From assembly GCA_040510815.1 (NCBI GenBank), contig JBEVIH010000180.1, forward strand, positions 1 through 11,681: a stretch of DNA of 11,681 bases. The letters run 5' to 3'. The notes below the pieces were generated by a model. It had not been told where the DNA came from. It ran no database searches and worked only from the letters and a program-made list of their open reading frames with translations. The position numbers were made by a program, and so were the translations under genes. This stretch comes from VAZQ01 sp040510815. GTDB lineage: Bacteria; Pseudomonadota; Alphaproteobacteria; Rhizobiales; Xanthobacteraceae. Positions within the stretch are counted from its first letter, which is position 1. The number at the start of each line of letters is the position of its first letter. This document shows positions 1 to 5,180 of the stretch, piece by piece.

Positions 1-2
1 AA

Positions 3-122
3 GCTCAGCAACACGACGAAACGACCAACGGGGCACATACGAACGGGGCTGCCGCCGCTCGCCAGGACGGGGAGCGGATGCCGGGAACCGACCGGCAAGT
101 GGCTCAGAACGAAGGAGACTAA
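3..122 (+). CDS. rimP: 3' end of a second rimP copy (partial)
   Basis: This frame is open from the window edge and ends at a TAA two bases before the plus-strand nusA ATG. The translated tail is about 39 residues, hydrophilic and without recognisable domain, and ends in NEGD. The complete minus-strand RimP also ends in a long hydrophilic tail (TEGE) and stops three bases before its own nusA ATG, so position and style match a RimP C-terminus. The conserved part of RimP would lie beyond the window edge, so the identity is inferred from context alone. The stop overlaps the Shine-Dalgarno zone GAAGGAG (111-117) of the following nusA, as in the minus-strand copy. The tail sequence itself is not alignable by eye with the minus-strand tail. 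Confidence 0.45.
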   Translation, partial: AQQHDETTNGAHTNGAAAARQDGERMPGTDRQVAQNEGD

Positions 123-124
123 CG

Positions 125-370
125 ATGGCTGTCAGCGCCAACCGGCTCGAACTGCTGCAAATCGCCGACGCGGTCGCACGCGAAAAGTCGATCGACCGTG
201 GCATTGTGATCACCGCCATGGAGGATGCGATCCAGAAGGCGGCACGTTCACGCTATGGCAGCGAGACCGAAGTGCGGGCCGAGATCAATCCGAAGACCGG
301 CGAGATGCGGCTGTCGCGGCTGCTGCTAGTCGTCGACACGGTCGAGAACGACTCGACCCAGATCGCGCTC
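125..370 (+). pseudogene. nusA: NusA N-terminal fragment, second copy, cut off by an inverted junction
   Basis: NusA binds RNA polymerase and governs pausing, termination and antitermination. This copy begins with MAVSANRLELLQIADAVARE, the typical alphaproteobacterial NusA start, and is preceded by a good ribosome binding site (GAAGGAG, 111-117). It matches the minus-strand nusA for about 82 residues, differing at S22, T30, T72, V73 and A81, while the DNA differs at roughly 27 of 245 bases, mostly silent third positions. After about base 370 the frame runs on, up to a stop at 721, but this part is the antisense of the other nusA and not NusA-like. A full NusA is near 500-540 residues, so only part of the N-terminal polymerase-binding domain is present. 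The abrupt end suggests a chimeric join rather than gene decay. Confidence 0.75.
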
Positions 371-748
371 GGCTTCGCGAACCTTTTGCACGATCACCTG
401 CTTCGCAGACTGGGCGGCGATGCGGCCGTATTCGAGCGGCGGCAGGGCCTCGGCGATATAGTCGCCGACCTGGGCGGCGGGATTGCGCTTCTTGGCGTCC
501 TCGAGCGAGATCTGCGTCGAGTCGTTCTCGATCTGGTCGACCACCAGCAGCAGCCGCGACAGCCGCATCTCGCCGGTTTTCGGATTGATCTCGGCGCGCA
601 CCTCGGTCTCGCTGCCGTAGCGCGAGCGTGCCGCCTTCTGGATCGCGTCCTCCATGGCGGCGATGACGATGCCGCGGTCGATCGCCTTCTCGCGGGCAAC
701 CGCGTCGGCGATCTGCAATAGTTCGAGCCGGTTGGCGCTGACGGCCAT
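362..748 (-). CDS. nusA: Transcription termination/antitermination protein NusA, N-terminal part only
   Basis: This is the nusA that belongs to the local minus-strand gene order, three bases after the rimP stop, with ribosome binding site GAAGGAG (759-765 region) ahead of the ATG. About 129 residues are NusA-like, covering the N-terminal domain that contacts RNA polymerase, up to the motif VREAERD. After that the frame enters the antisense of the plus-strand nusA copy and stops at 326, so the last residues of that reading frame are artificial. The S1 and KH RNA-binding domains and the acidic repeats of alphaproteobacterial NusA are missing. It would be cotranscribed and probably translationally coupled with rimP. 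The identity of the fragment is certain, while the cause of its truncation is not. Confidence 0.85.
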
Positions 749-751
749 CGG

Positions 752-1432
752 TCACTCTCCTTCGGTTTCGGGTGACGGATGACGGGCGACGGAAGACGGA
801 ACATGGGTTCGCCCGTTCTGTCCTCCGACCTCCTCCATCTGTTCTCTGTGGTCTGGTCTCTGTCGTCTGGCTTCCTTGTCGCGCCGCAGCGATTCGGTGA
901 TGAGCGCGTCGGTGAGCACGAGCTTGGCTTCCGCCATGTCGTCGATCGCCAGCAGCACCTCGGCGGCTTCGTCGGGCGCGGCGTCGTCGCGGCGGATGCG
1001 CGCGGCGTCGCCTTCGGCGCCGAGCAGCAGGCCGCGGAACCGCCGCCGCCCATCGATCGCGACCGCCATTTCCACCCGCACGCGATTGCCCGCTTGGCGC
1101 TCGAAATCCGAACGCCGCACCAGCGGGCGGTCGATGCCTGGCGAGGACACTTCGAGGCGATAGGCGCGCTCGATCGGGTCGGCGACGTCGAGCACCGGCG
1201 ACAGCGCGCGCGAAACGGTCTCGCAGTCCTCGATGGTCATGGTGCCGTCCGGCCGTTCCGCCATGATCTGCACGGTGCAGCCCTCGAGCCCGGAAATCTT
1301 GACCCGAACCAGACGGTAACCGATGCCGCCAAGCACGGGCTCGATGATGGCGGCGACGCGCGCCGCGGCTCCCTGCTCGACGATGCGGCGCGGCTCGCTG
1401 TCCGCCGGACTGGTATCGATCGCTTGCGTCAT
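752..1432 (-). CDS. rimP: Ribosome maturation factor RimP
   Basis: RimP (YhbC family) assists late assembly of the 30S ribosomal subunit in the cytoplasm. The ATG at 1432 gives 226 residues beginning MTQAIDTSPA. A longer frame reaches 1564, but it would read through the terminator-like hairpin of the leader and looks non-coding. Family signatures are the N-terminal helix and strand ending in LVRVKISGLEG (41-51), MTIEDCETVSRALSPVLD (65-82), and RLEVSSPGIDRPL (92-104), the best-conserved RimP motif. The C-terminal SH3-like domain follows to about residue 175. Residues from about 182 on form an unusual hydrophilic tail, part of it encoded by 7-base-period repeats. Family members without such a tail are about 150-180 residues, so the tail is an extra. 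The stop lies three bases before nusA, the classic rimP-nusA pairing. Confidence 0.93.
   Translation of the reverse strand: MTQAIDTSPADSEPRRIVEQGAAARVAAIIEPVLGGIGYRLVRVKISGLEGCTVQIMAERPDGTMTIEDCETVSRALSPVLDVADPIERAYRLEVSSPGIDRPLVRRSDFERQAGNRVRVEMAVAIDGRRRFRGLLLGAEGDAARIRRDDAAPDEAAEVLLAIDDMAEAKLVLTDALITESLRRDKEARRQRPDHREQMEEVGGQNGRTHVPSSVARHPSPETEGE
772..799. repeat. Heptanucleotide array, NNGACGG x 4
   Basis: Four contiguous 7-base units read GTGACGG, ATGACGG, GCGACGG and AAGACGG on the plus strand, with the last five bases constant and the first two variable. The array lies inside the 3' end of rimP and encodes the tail around residues 211-221. Because the period is not a multiple of three, successive units are read in different frames. 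Confidence 0.85.
819..874. repeat. Degenerate heptanucleotide array, eight units ending in TC
   Basis: Eight consecutive 7-base units run TGTCCTC, CGACCTC, CTCCATC, TGTTCTC, TGTGGTC, TGGTCTC, TGTCGTC and TGGCTTC. All end in TC and five of the eight start with TG. The array lies within rimP and encodes its hydrophilic tail from about residue 187 to 205. Similar CTCTG-rich, loosely periodic repeats are familiar from memory in Bradyrhizobium-type genomes. I could not check this. Confidence 0.75.
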
Positions 1433-1511
1433 TTGCTCGCTTTCGGCGAAGCAACTTTCGGTTAAGAAGTCGCCCCGGATGCGACCGGTCTTAGGCGCCG
1501 TTCGCGGTAAC

Positions 1512-1542
1512 AAAAAAGAGCGGGTCCCGGGGGAACCCACTC
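1512..1542 (-). terminator. Terminator-like hairpin in the rimP leader (possible attenuator)
   Basis: Read on the minus strand, GAGTGGGT (1542-1535) pairs over all eight positions, one a G-T pair, with ACCCGCTC (1525-1518) across a 9-base loop, and is followed by six T (1517-1512). This is a textbook intrinsic terminator shape. It lies about 50-80 bases downstream of the predicted promoter and 80 bases upstream of the rimP ATG, with no gene before it. It therefore either attenuates rimP-nusA or ends a short leader RNA. Confidence 0.65.
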
Positions 1543-1600
1543 TCAAAAGCCGACCGGATCGCAATCCGATCGTTATGAGATGTCCTAAACGGACGATCGA

Positions 1601-1628
1601 AATATAGCGATTTGGCGCCCCGATGCAA
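1601..1628 (-). promoter_or_regulatory. Candidate sigma-70 type promoter for rimP-nusA
   Basis: On the minus strand a -35 box TTGCAT (1628-1623) and a -10 box TATATT (1606-1601) are separated by 16 bases in a locally AT-rich patch. Transcription would start near 1594, giving a leader of about 160 bases before the rimP ATG. It was found by eye, and no other promoter in the gap looks as good. Confidence 0.5.
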
Positions 1629-1680
1629 GGGCCGCGCGGCGCTGGTCGGGCGGGCCTTGTCGCTCTCGGCGCCGGCCGGG

Positions 1681-1697
1681 GACCCGCTTTGCGGGTC
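1681..1697. repeat. Perfect short hairpin, 7-base stem
   Basis: GACCCGC and GCGGGTC flank a TTT loop. No T-run follows on either strand, so it is not a typical intrinsic terminator. It is followed on the plus strand by GTTAACTAACC, a TTAAC-rich stretch. The role is unknown. Confidence 0.5.
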
Positions 1698-1740
1698 GTT
1701 AACTAACCGTTCCTTCAGACTCCCCCTCTAGGTTGCGGGC

Positions 1741-1767
1741 CGACGGCAGCCCCTCCGATTGCCGTCG
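1741..1767 (+). promoter_or_regulatory. Hairpin directly upstream of the DUF2336 start
   Basis: CGACGGCA (1741-1748) and TGCCGTCG (1760-1767) form a perfect 8-base stem with an 11-base loop that contains CCCCTCC. It ends one base before an ATG at 1769 and 25 bases before the ATG chosen for the gene (1793). It could be an operator or an mRNA hairpin controlling translation. No good Shine-Dalgarno sequence is visible before either ATG. Confidence 0.4.
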
Positions 1768-1792
1768 AATGTTGTGTGTTGTGGACTTGCGT

Positions 1793-2890
1793 ATGGCCGC
1801 TTCCGCCTCGCCGATCCCCGAGCTTGAAAACGTCATCCAGGCCGGCTCGCCGCAGCAGCGCGCCGAAGCGCTCAAGCGCATCACCGCTTTTTTCCTGAGC
1901 GGGGCAAGCCGGTTCAACGAAGACCATGTCCGCCTGTTCGACGACGTGTTCGGCCGCCTGATCGCCGAGATCGAATCGAAGGCGCGCGCCGAGCTCGCCC
2001 ATCGCCTCGCTCCGGTCGCCAACGCGCCGGTGGAAGTCGTGCGCCGACTCGCCAAGGACGACGACATCGCGGTCGCGGGCCCGCTGCTGTCGCAGTCGCG
2101 CCGCCTCGCCGAAACCGATCTCGTCGACATCGCCAGGACCAAGAGCCAGGCGCACCTGCTGGCCATATCCGGCCGCGCCGGCATCGCCGAGCCGGTGACC
2201 GAGGTGCTGGTCCGGCGCGGCGATCGCGAGGTCGCGCGCACCGTGGCGGAGAATCGCCAGGCGCGTCTCTCCGAAGACAGCTTCTCCGCGCTGGTCGACC
2301 GCGCCGAAAAAGACGGCGTGCTGGCCGAGAAGGTCGGGCTGCGCCCCGACATCCCGCCGCGACTGTTTCGCGATCTCCTGCTCAAGGCGACCGAGGTGGT
2401 TCAGCAGCGGCTGTTCGCCTCGGCCAGGCCCGAGACGCAAGCCGAGATCCGCCGCGTGCTGGCAAAGGTCTCCGACGAGGTCGGCGCCTACGCGGCACCG
2501 CGCGACTACTCGCAGGCCCAGCGCACGATCGAAGAGCTGCACCGGGAGGGCAAGCTCGACGAGGCCGCGCTCGTCGACTTCGCCAAGGGCCGCAAATACG
2601 AGGAAACGATCGCGGCATTGGCGTCGCTTTGCTCGGTGCCGATTGACGTCGTGGATCGGCTGATGGGCGGAGACCGGCCCGATCCGATCCTCATCCTTTG
2701 CAAGTCGGCGGGCTGGGGATGGCCGACCGTCAAAGCCGTCATCATGGCACGTCCGAGCAGCAAGGGACCGTCGAGCCAGGGGCTCGACACCGCCTATTCC
2801 AATTTCGACCGGCTGTCGCCGGCGACCGCACAGCGCGTGATGCGGTTCTGGCAATTGCGGAAGACCGAGCGAGTAGCGAATAGCGAGTAG
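1793..2890 (+). CDS. DUF2336 domain-containing protein of unknown function
   Basis: The product is 365 residues, almost entirely helical by composition, with no signal peptide or membrane segment. The start ASPIPELENVIQAGSPQQRAE and the repeated helix pairs (for example LAHRLAPVANAPVEVVRRLA and LLAISGRAGIAEPVTEVLV) match what I recall of alphaproteobacterial DUF2336 proteins, which resemble helical-repeat scaffolds. Conserved-looking segments near the C-terminus are ALVDFAKGRKYEETIAALA and the GWGWPTVKAVIMAR patch. No catalytic motif is seen. The start is uncertain: ATG 1793 fits the family-like beginning best, while ATG 1769 and TTG 1733 are in frame. The last residues (RVANSE) are encoded by a heptanucleotide array shared with the end of trmB. 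It is the only complete plus-strand gene and interrupts the otherwise codirectional trmB-rimP order. Confidence 0.78.
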   Translation: MAASASPIPELENVIQAGSPQQRAEALKRITAFFLSGASRFNEDHVRLFDDVFGRLIAEIESKARAELAHRLAPVANAPVEVVRRLAKDDDIAVAGPLLSQSRRLAETDLVDIARTKSQAHLLAISGRAGIAEPVTEVLVRRGDREVARTVAENRQARLSEDSFSALVDRAEKDGVLAEKVGLRPDIPPRLFRDLLLKATEVVQQRLFASARPETQAEIRRVLAKVSDEVGAYAAPRDYSQAQRTIEELHREGKLDEAALVDFAKGRKYEETIAALASLCSVPIDVVDRLMGGDRPDPILILCKSAGWGWPTVKAVIMARPSSKGPSSQGLDTAYSNFDRLSPATAQRVMRFWQLRKTERVANSE

Positions 2891-2932
2891 GTCTATTCGC
2901 CATTCCCCTTTCGCCATTCGCTATTCGCTGTC
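2869..2932. repeat. Heptanucleotide array spanning both convergent stop codons
   Basis: Three plus-strand units GCGAGTA, GCGAATA and GCGAGTA (2869-2889), one spacer base, then GTCTATT, CGCCATT, CCCCTTT, CGCCATT, CGCTATT and CGCTGTC (2891-2932) keep an exact 7-base step. The right half is largely the reverse complement of the left-type unit. The array encodes the C-terminal residues of the DUF2336 protein on one strand and of TrmB on the other, and both tails contain ANSE. Confidence 0.88.
2875..2929. terminator. Inverted repeat between convergent genes, possible bidirectional terminator
   Basis: AGCGAATAGCGA (2875-2886) and TCGCTATTCGCT (2918-2929) form a perfect 12-base inverted repeat with a 31-base loop that holds both stop codons. 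There is no T-run on either side, so classic intrinsic termination is doubtful. The position between two converging genes makes a transcript-end role plausible. Confidence 0.35.
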
Positions 2933-3660
2933 GATTGCTCTGTTCTCCGAAAGCTCAGGTAGCAGGGCACCCGGCCCTCGCGAACGGCCTTGGCCTGGTA
3001 ACGCGTCCCGGCAAAGCCCGGCCACGGCCGCCGCCAGTCGTCGGCGCGCTCGGCGCTCCAGGCGAAGGCAGGCGAGCGCGTCAGCCGGGCGAGCGTCCAC
3101 GCCGCATAGTCTGCGATATCGGTGACGAAGCGGAATTCGCCGCCTGGCCGCAGGATGCGCGCGAGCTCGGCGACGCTGCGGTCCTGCACGAAGCGCCGCT
3201 TCCAGTGCCGCCGCTTCGGCCACGGATCGGGATAGATCAGATCGACGCGCGCCAGCGAGGCGGGCGGCAGCCATTCGAGCAGGAAGACGACGTCGTCGAA
3301 GTGCAGCCGGACATTGGCGAGCTGCTTCGCCTCGATCGCGGCCAACGCCTTGGCCATGCCGTTGACGAACGGCTCGACGCCGATGAAGCCGGCGCGCGGC
3401 TGCCGCTCGGCTTCGGCGATCAGATGCTCGCCGCCGCCGAACCCGATTTCCAGGCGCACCTCATCGACCGGGCCGGGGAACAGCTTGGCGAGATCTTGCG
3501 GCGCCGGCGCCGCAAGCTCGACGGCCAGCCGCGGCAACAGGGTATCGAACAGCTCCGCCTGATGCGGCCGCAGCCGATGACCCTTGCGCCGCCCGAAGAA
3601 GGCGCCCGACCTGCGTGCTTTGTGCTCGACCGGCATGACGAGCTTCAATCTCGATGCCAT
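2893..3660 (-). CDS. trmB: tRNA (guanine-N7-)-methyltransferase TrmB
   Basis: TrmB transfers a methyl group from SAM to guanine 46 in the variable loop of many tRNAs. With the ATG at 3660 the product is 255 residues. Family marks are GAFFGRRKGH (19-28), the SAM-binding LEIGFGGGEHL (70-80), IGVEPFVNGM (93-102), the signature LIYPDPWPKRRHWKRRF (141-157), FRFVTDIADYAAW (177-189) and GTRYQAKA near 218-225. An ATG at 3636 would give an N-terminus closer to the usual length, and neither start has a strong ribosome binding site. The tail from about residue 242 is encoded by a heptanucleotide array and is unlikely to be conserved. It follows metK by 75 bases, and MetK supplies its SAM. The identity is firm, the start is not. 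Confidence 0.93.
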   Translation of the reverse strand: MASRLKLVMPVEHKARRSGAFFGRRKGHRLRPHQAELFDTLLPRLAVELAAPAPQDLAKLFPGPVDEVRLEIGFGGGEHLIAEAERQPRAGFIGVEPFVNGMAKALAAIEAKQLANVRLHFDDVVFLLEWLPPASLARVDLIYPDPWPKRRHWKRRFVQDRSVAELARILRPGGEFRFVTDIADYAAWTLARLTRSPAFAWSAERADDWRRPWPGFAGTRYQAKAVREGRVPCYLSFRRTEQSTANSEWRKGNGE

Positions 3661-3664
3661 GCGC

Positions 3665-3683
3665 GCCCCGATCAAGTCGGGGC
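3665..3683. repeat. REP-like hairpin between metK and trmB
   Basis: GCCCCGA and TCGGGGC form a 7-base stem around TCAAG. This CCCCGA-TCAAG-TCGGGG form, together with the flanking GTCATCTCCGACTTGTGG read on the minus strand (3714-3697), resembles dispersed intergenic hairpin repeats known in Bradyrhizobium-like genomes. It sits immediately before the chosen trmB start and has no T-run. Confidence 0.55.
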
Positions 3684-3735
3684 AGGCTCCAGCGGGCACC
3701 ACAAGTCGGAGATGACGTCGCGCTGCTGACCTGCG

Positions 3736-5010
3736 TCAGCGGACGGCGCGCTTGAGCGCGTCCGCCAGGTCGGTCCTCTCCCACGAGAAGCCGCCATCCT
3801 TCTCGGGGGCGCGGCCGAAATGCCCATAGGCGGCGGTCCGGCGATAGATCGGCCGGCTGAGCTTGAGCGCCCGGCGGATATTCGTCGGCCGCAGCGGAAA
3901 CAGCTCGGGCAGCACCTTTTGCAGCTTCTTTTCGTCGACCTTGCCGGTTCCGTGCATGTCGACGAGCAGCGACATCGGATCGGCGACCCCGATCGCATAG
4001 GCGATCTGGATGGTGCAGCGCTCGGCGAGCCCGGCGGCGACCACGTTCTTGGCGAGGTAGCGCGCCGCATAGGCGGCCGAGCGGTCGACCTTGGTCGGGT
4101 CCTTGCCGGAGAACGCGCCGCCGCCATGCGGGGCATAGCCGCCATAGGTGTCGACGATGATCTTGCGGCCGGTCAGCCCGCAGTCGCCGTCGGGACCTCC
4201 GACCACGAAATTTCCGGTCGGATTGACCAGGAAGTCGGATGCCTTCTTCGGCATCCAGCCTTCCGGCAGCGCCGAGGCCACCGTGTCGCCGATCAGGTCC
4301 TTCACCATGCCGGGATTGTATTTCTTGCCGTTGCGGGTCTGGGCATTGTGCTGGGTCGAGACCACGACCTTGGTGCAGCCGATCGGCTTGCCGTCGACGT
4401 ATTGCACGGTGACTTGGCTCTTGGCGTCGGGCTGCAGGTCGAACAGCTTGCCGGAGCGGCGCGCCTCGGAGAGCACCTTGAGCACCTTGTGGGCGAAGTA
4501 GATGGGGGCGGGCATGAACGAGTTCTTCTCGTAGACCTCGCTCTCGGTGCAGGCGAAGCCGAACATCATGCCCTGGTCGCCGGCGCCTTCCTGGTCTTCG
4601 CCCTTCTTCTTCTTGGCGTCGACGCCCATGGCGATGTCGGGCGACTGGCCGTGCAGCAGCACCTCGACATCGGCGCCGTGCCAGGAGAAGCCTTCCTGGT
4701 CGTAGCCGATGTCCTTGACCACGCCGCGCGCGATCTCGGTCAGCAGCTCGCGATTCATCACCCCGTGCGAGCCGAGCTTCTTCACCAGCGGCTCTTGTCC
4801 GCGGCATTCACCGGCGATGACGATCTTGTTGGTGGTGCAGAGCGTCTCGCAGCCGAGCCGCGTGTTCACCTTGCTCTCGTCGGCGATGCCGAGCCTGACG
4901 TCGTTCTCGATGAAGGCGTCGAGGATCGCATCCGAAATCTGGTCGCAAACCTTGTCCGGATGACCTTCGGAAACGGACTCGCTGGTGAAGAGATAGTTGG
5001 CGCGTGACAC
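3736..5010 (-). CDS. metK: S-adenosylmethionine synthetase MetK
   Basis: MetK makes SAM from methionine and ATP and works as a cytosolic tetramer. The 424-residue product carries all three domains. The start LFTSESVSEGHPDK (7-20) holds the ATP-binding histidine. GAGDQGMMFG (142-151) is the diagnostic hexapeptide region, and GGGAFSGKDPTKVDRS (297-312) is the glycine-rich P-loop-like motif. An insertion rich in lysine (DAKKKKGEDQ, 131-140) before GAGDQG and a length over 400 are typical of Hyphomicrobiales rather than E. coli (384 residues). Translation starts at GTG (5010), with GGGGAG about six bases upstream. The gene lies downstream of an XRE regulator and upstream of trmB. No SAM riboswitch was recognised in its leader. 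Confidence 0.97.
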   Translation of the reverse strand: MSRANYLFTSESVSEGHPDKVCDQISDAILDAFIENDVRLGIADESKVNTRLGCETLCTTNKIVIAGECRGQEPLVKKLGSHGVMNRELLTEIARGVVKDIGYDQEGFSWHGADVEVLLHGQSPDIAMGVDAKKKKGEDQEGAGDQGMMFGFACTESEVYEKNSFMPAPIYFAHKVLKVLSEARRSGKLFDLQPDAKSQVTVQYVDGKPIGCTKVVVSTQHNAQTRNGKKYNPGMVKDLIGDTVASALPEGWMPKKASDFLVNPTGNFVVGGPDGDCGLTGRKIIVDTYGGYAPHGGGAFSGKDPTKVDRSAAYAARYLAKNVVAAGLAERCTIQIAYAIGVADPMSLLVDMHGTGKVDEKKLQKVLPELFPLRPTNIRRALKLSRPIYRRTAAYGHFGRAPEKDGGFSWERTDLADALKRAVR

Positions 5011-5045
5011 TGAACGCTCCCCTGGCAGGATCGAGCCGCGGCAGC

Positions 5046-5072
5046 CGGCGGCTGTTTCTTGCAGCGCCGCCG
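5046..5072 (-). promoter_or_regulatory. GC-rich hairpin in the metK leader
   Basis: CGGCGGC (5046-5052) and GCCGCCG (5066-5072) pair over seven bases with a 13-base loop. An alternative pairing extends through GCTG and CAGC with a two-base bulge. It lies about 35 bases upstream of the GTG start. There is no T-run. It does not match the SAM riboswitch types I know, so a regulatory role is only a possibility. Confidence 0.3.
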
Positions 5073-5113
5073 AACGCGGTCAAGATGTGGGCAGGGTTGG
5101 GACGAGCAAAGAC

Positions 5114-5174
5114 CGCGAGTCGCGAATGGGGCCGGAACAGACTATGCGCTATGCGCCATTCGCTGTCCGCGGTC
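5114..5174. repeat. Heptanucleotide array in the metK leader
   Basis: CGCGAGT and CGCGAAT (5114-5127) are followed, after a 12-base spacer, by GACTATG, CGCTATG, CGCCATT, CGCTGTC and CGCGGTC (5140-5174), each exactly seven bases. The pair CGCCATT/CGCTGTC also occurs in the array at the trmB end, so the two arrays belong to one family. Here the array lies between the XRE gene and metK and codes for nothing. Confidence 0.82.
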
Positions 5175-5180
5175 CTTCGC

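Larger units (their letters stand above)
111..765. repeat. Imperfect inverted repeat: two nusA starts facing each other
   Basis: The arm at about 111-367 on the plus strand corresponds to about 506-765 read on the minus strand. Identity is near 89% over the coding part. The arms share the start codon, the Shine-Dalgarno GAAGGAG and the first 80 or so codons, and lose similarity upstream of the ribosome binding site. The centre (about 371-505) is minus-strand nusA sequence without a partner. The left arm joins the minus-strand gene at 361-371, where the bases GATCGCGCTCG fit both genes. Confidence 0.85.
1433..1792. other. Divergent intergenic region between rimP and the DUF2336 gene
   Basis: This 360-base gap has no convincing gene. 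It holds the rimP promoter and leader with a terminator-like hairpin on the minus strand, a perfect 7-base-stem hairpin at 1681-1697, and a perfect 8-base-stem hairpin at 1741-1767 next to the DUF2336 start. No tRNA cloverleaf was seen, although enterobacteria carry the initiator tRNA gene metY upstream of rimP. The two start codons point away from each other, so both promoters should lie here. Confidence 0.7.

Noticed and set aside
125..721. A 198-residue plus-strand frame starting as NusA
   Set aside because: Only the first 82 codons are NusA; the remainder is the antisense of the minus-strand nusA and has no coding signature of its own.
285..1454. A long minus-strand frame covering rimP and nusA
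   Set aside because: It is an out-of-frame shadow of rimP and nusA, very rich in Arg and Ala, with no family signature.
1433..1564. A longer RimP starting at 1564
   Set aside because: It would translate the terminator-like hairpin of the leader, and the extra residues do not look like RimP.
1433..1792. An initiator tRNA gene (metY) ahead of rimP, as in E. coli
   Set aside because: No cloverleaf, T-arm motif or CCA-like end was found on the minus strand.
3820..5007. A 395-residue plus-strand frame opposite metK
   Set aside because: It is an antisense shadow caused by GC-rich third positions of metK; it has no ribosome binding site or recognisable domain.
5011..5180. A SAM-sensing riboswitch in the metK leader
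   Set aside because: I looked for the known SAM-II and SAM/SAH type cores and saw only a GC hairpin and a heptad array; a covariance-model search would settle it.
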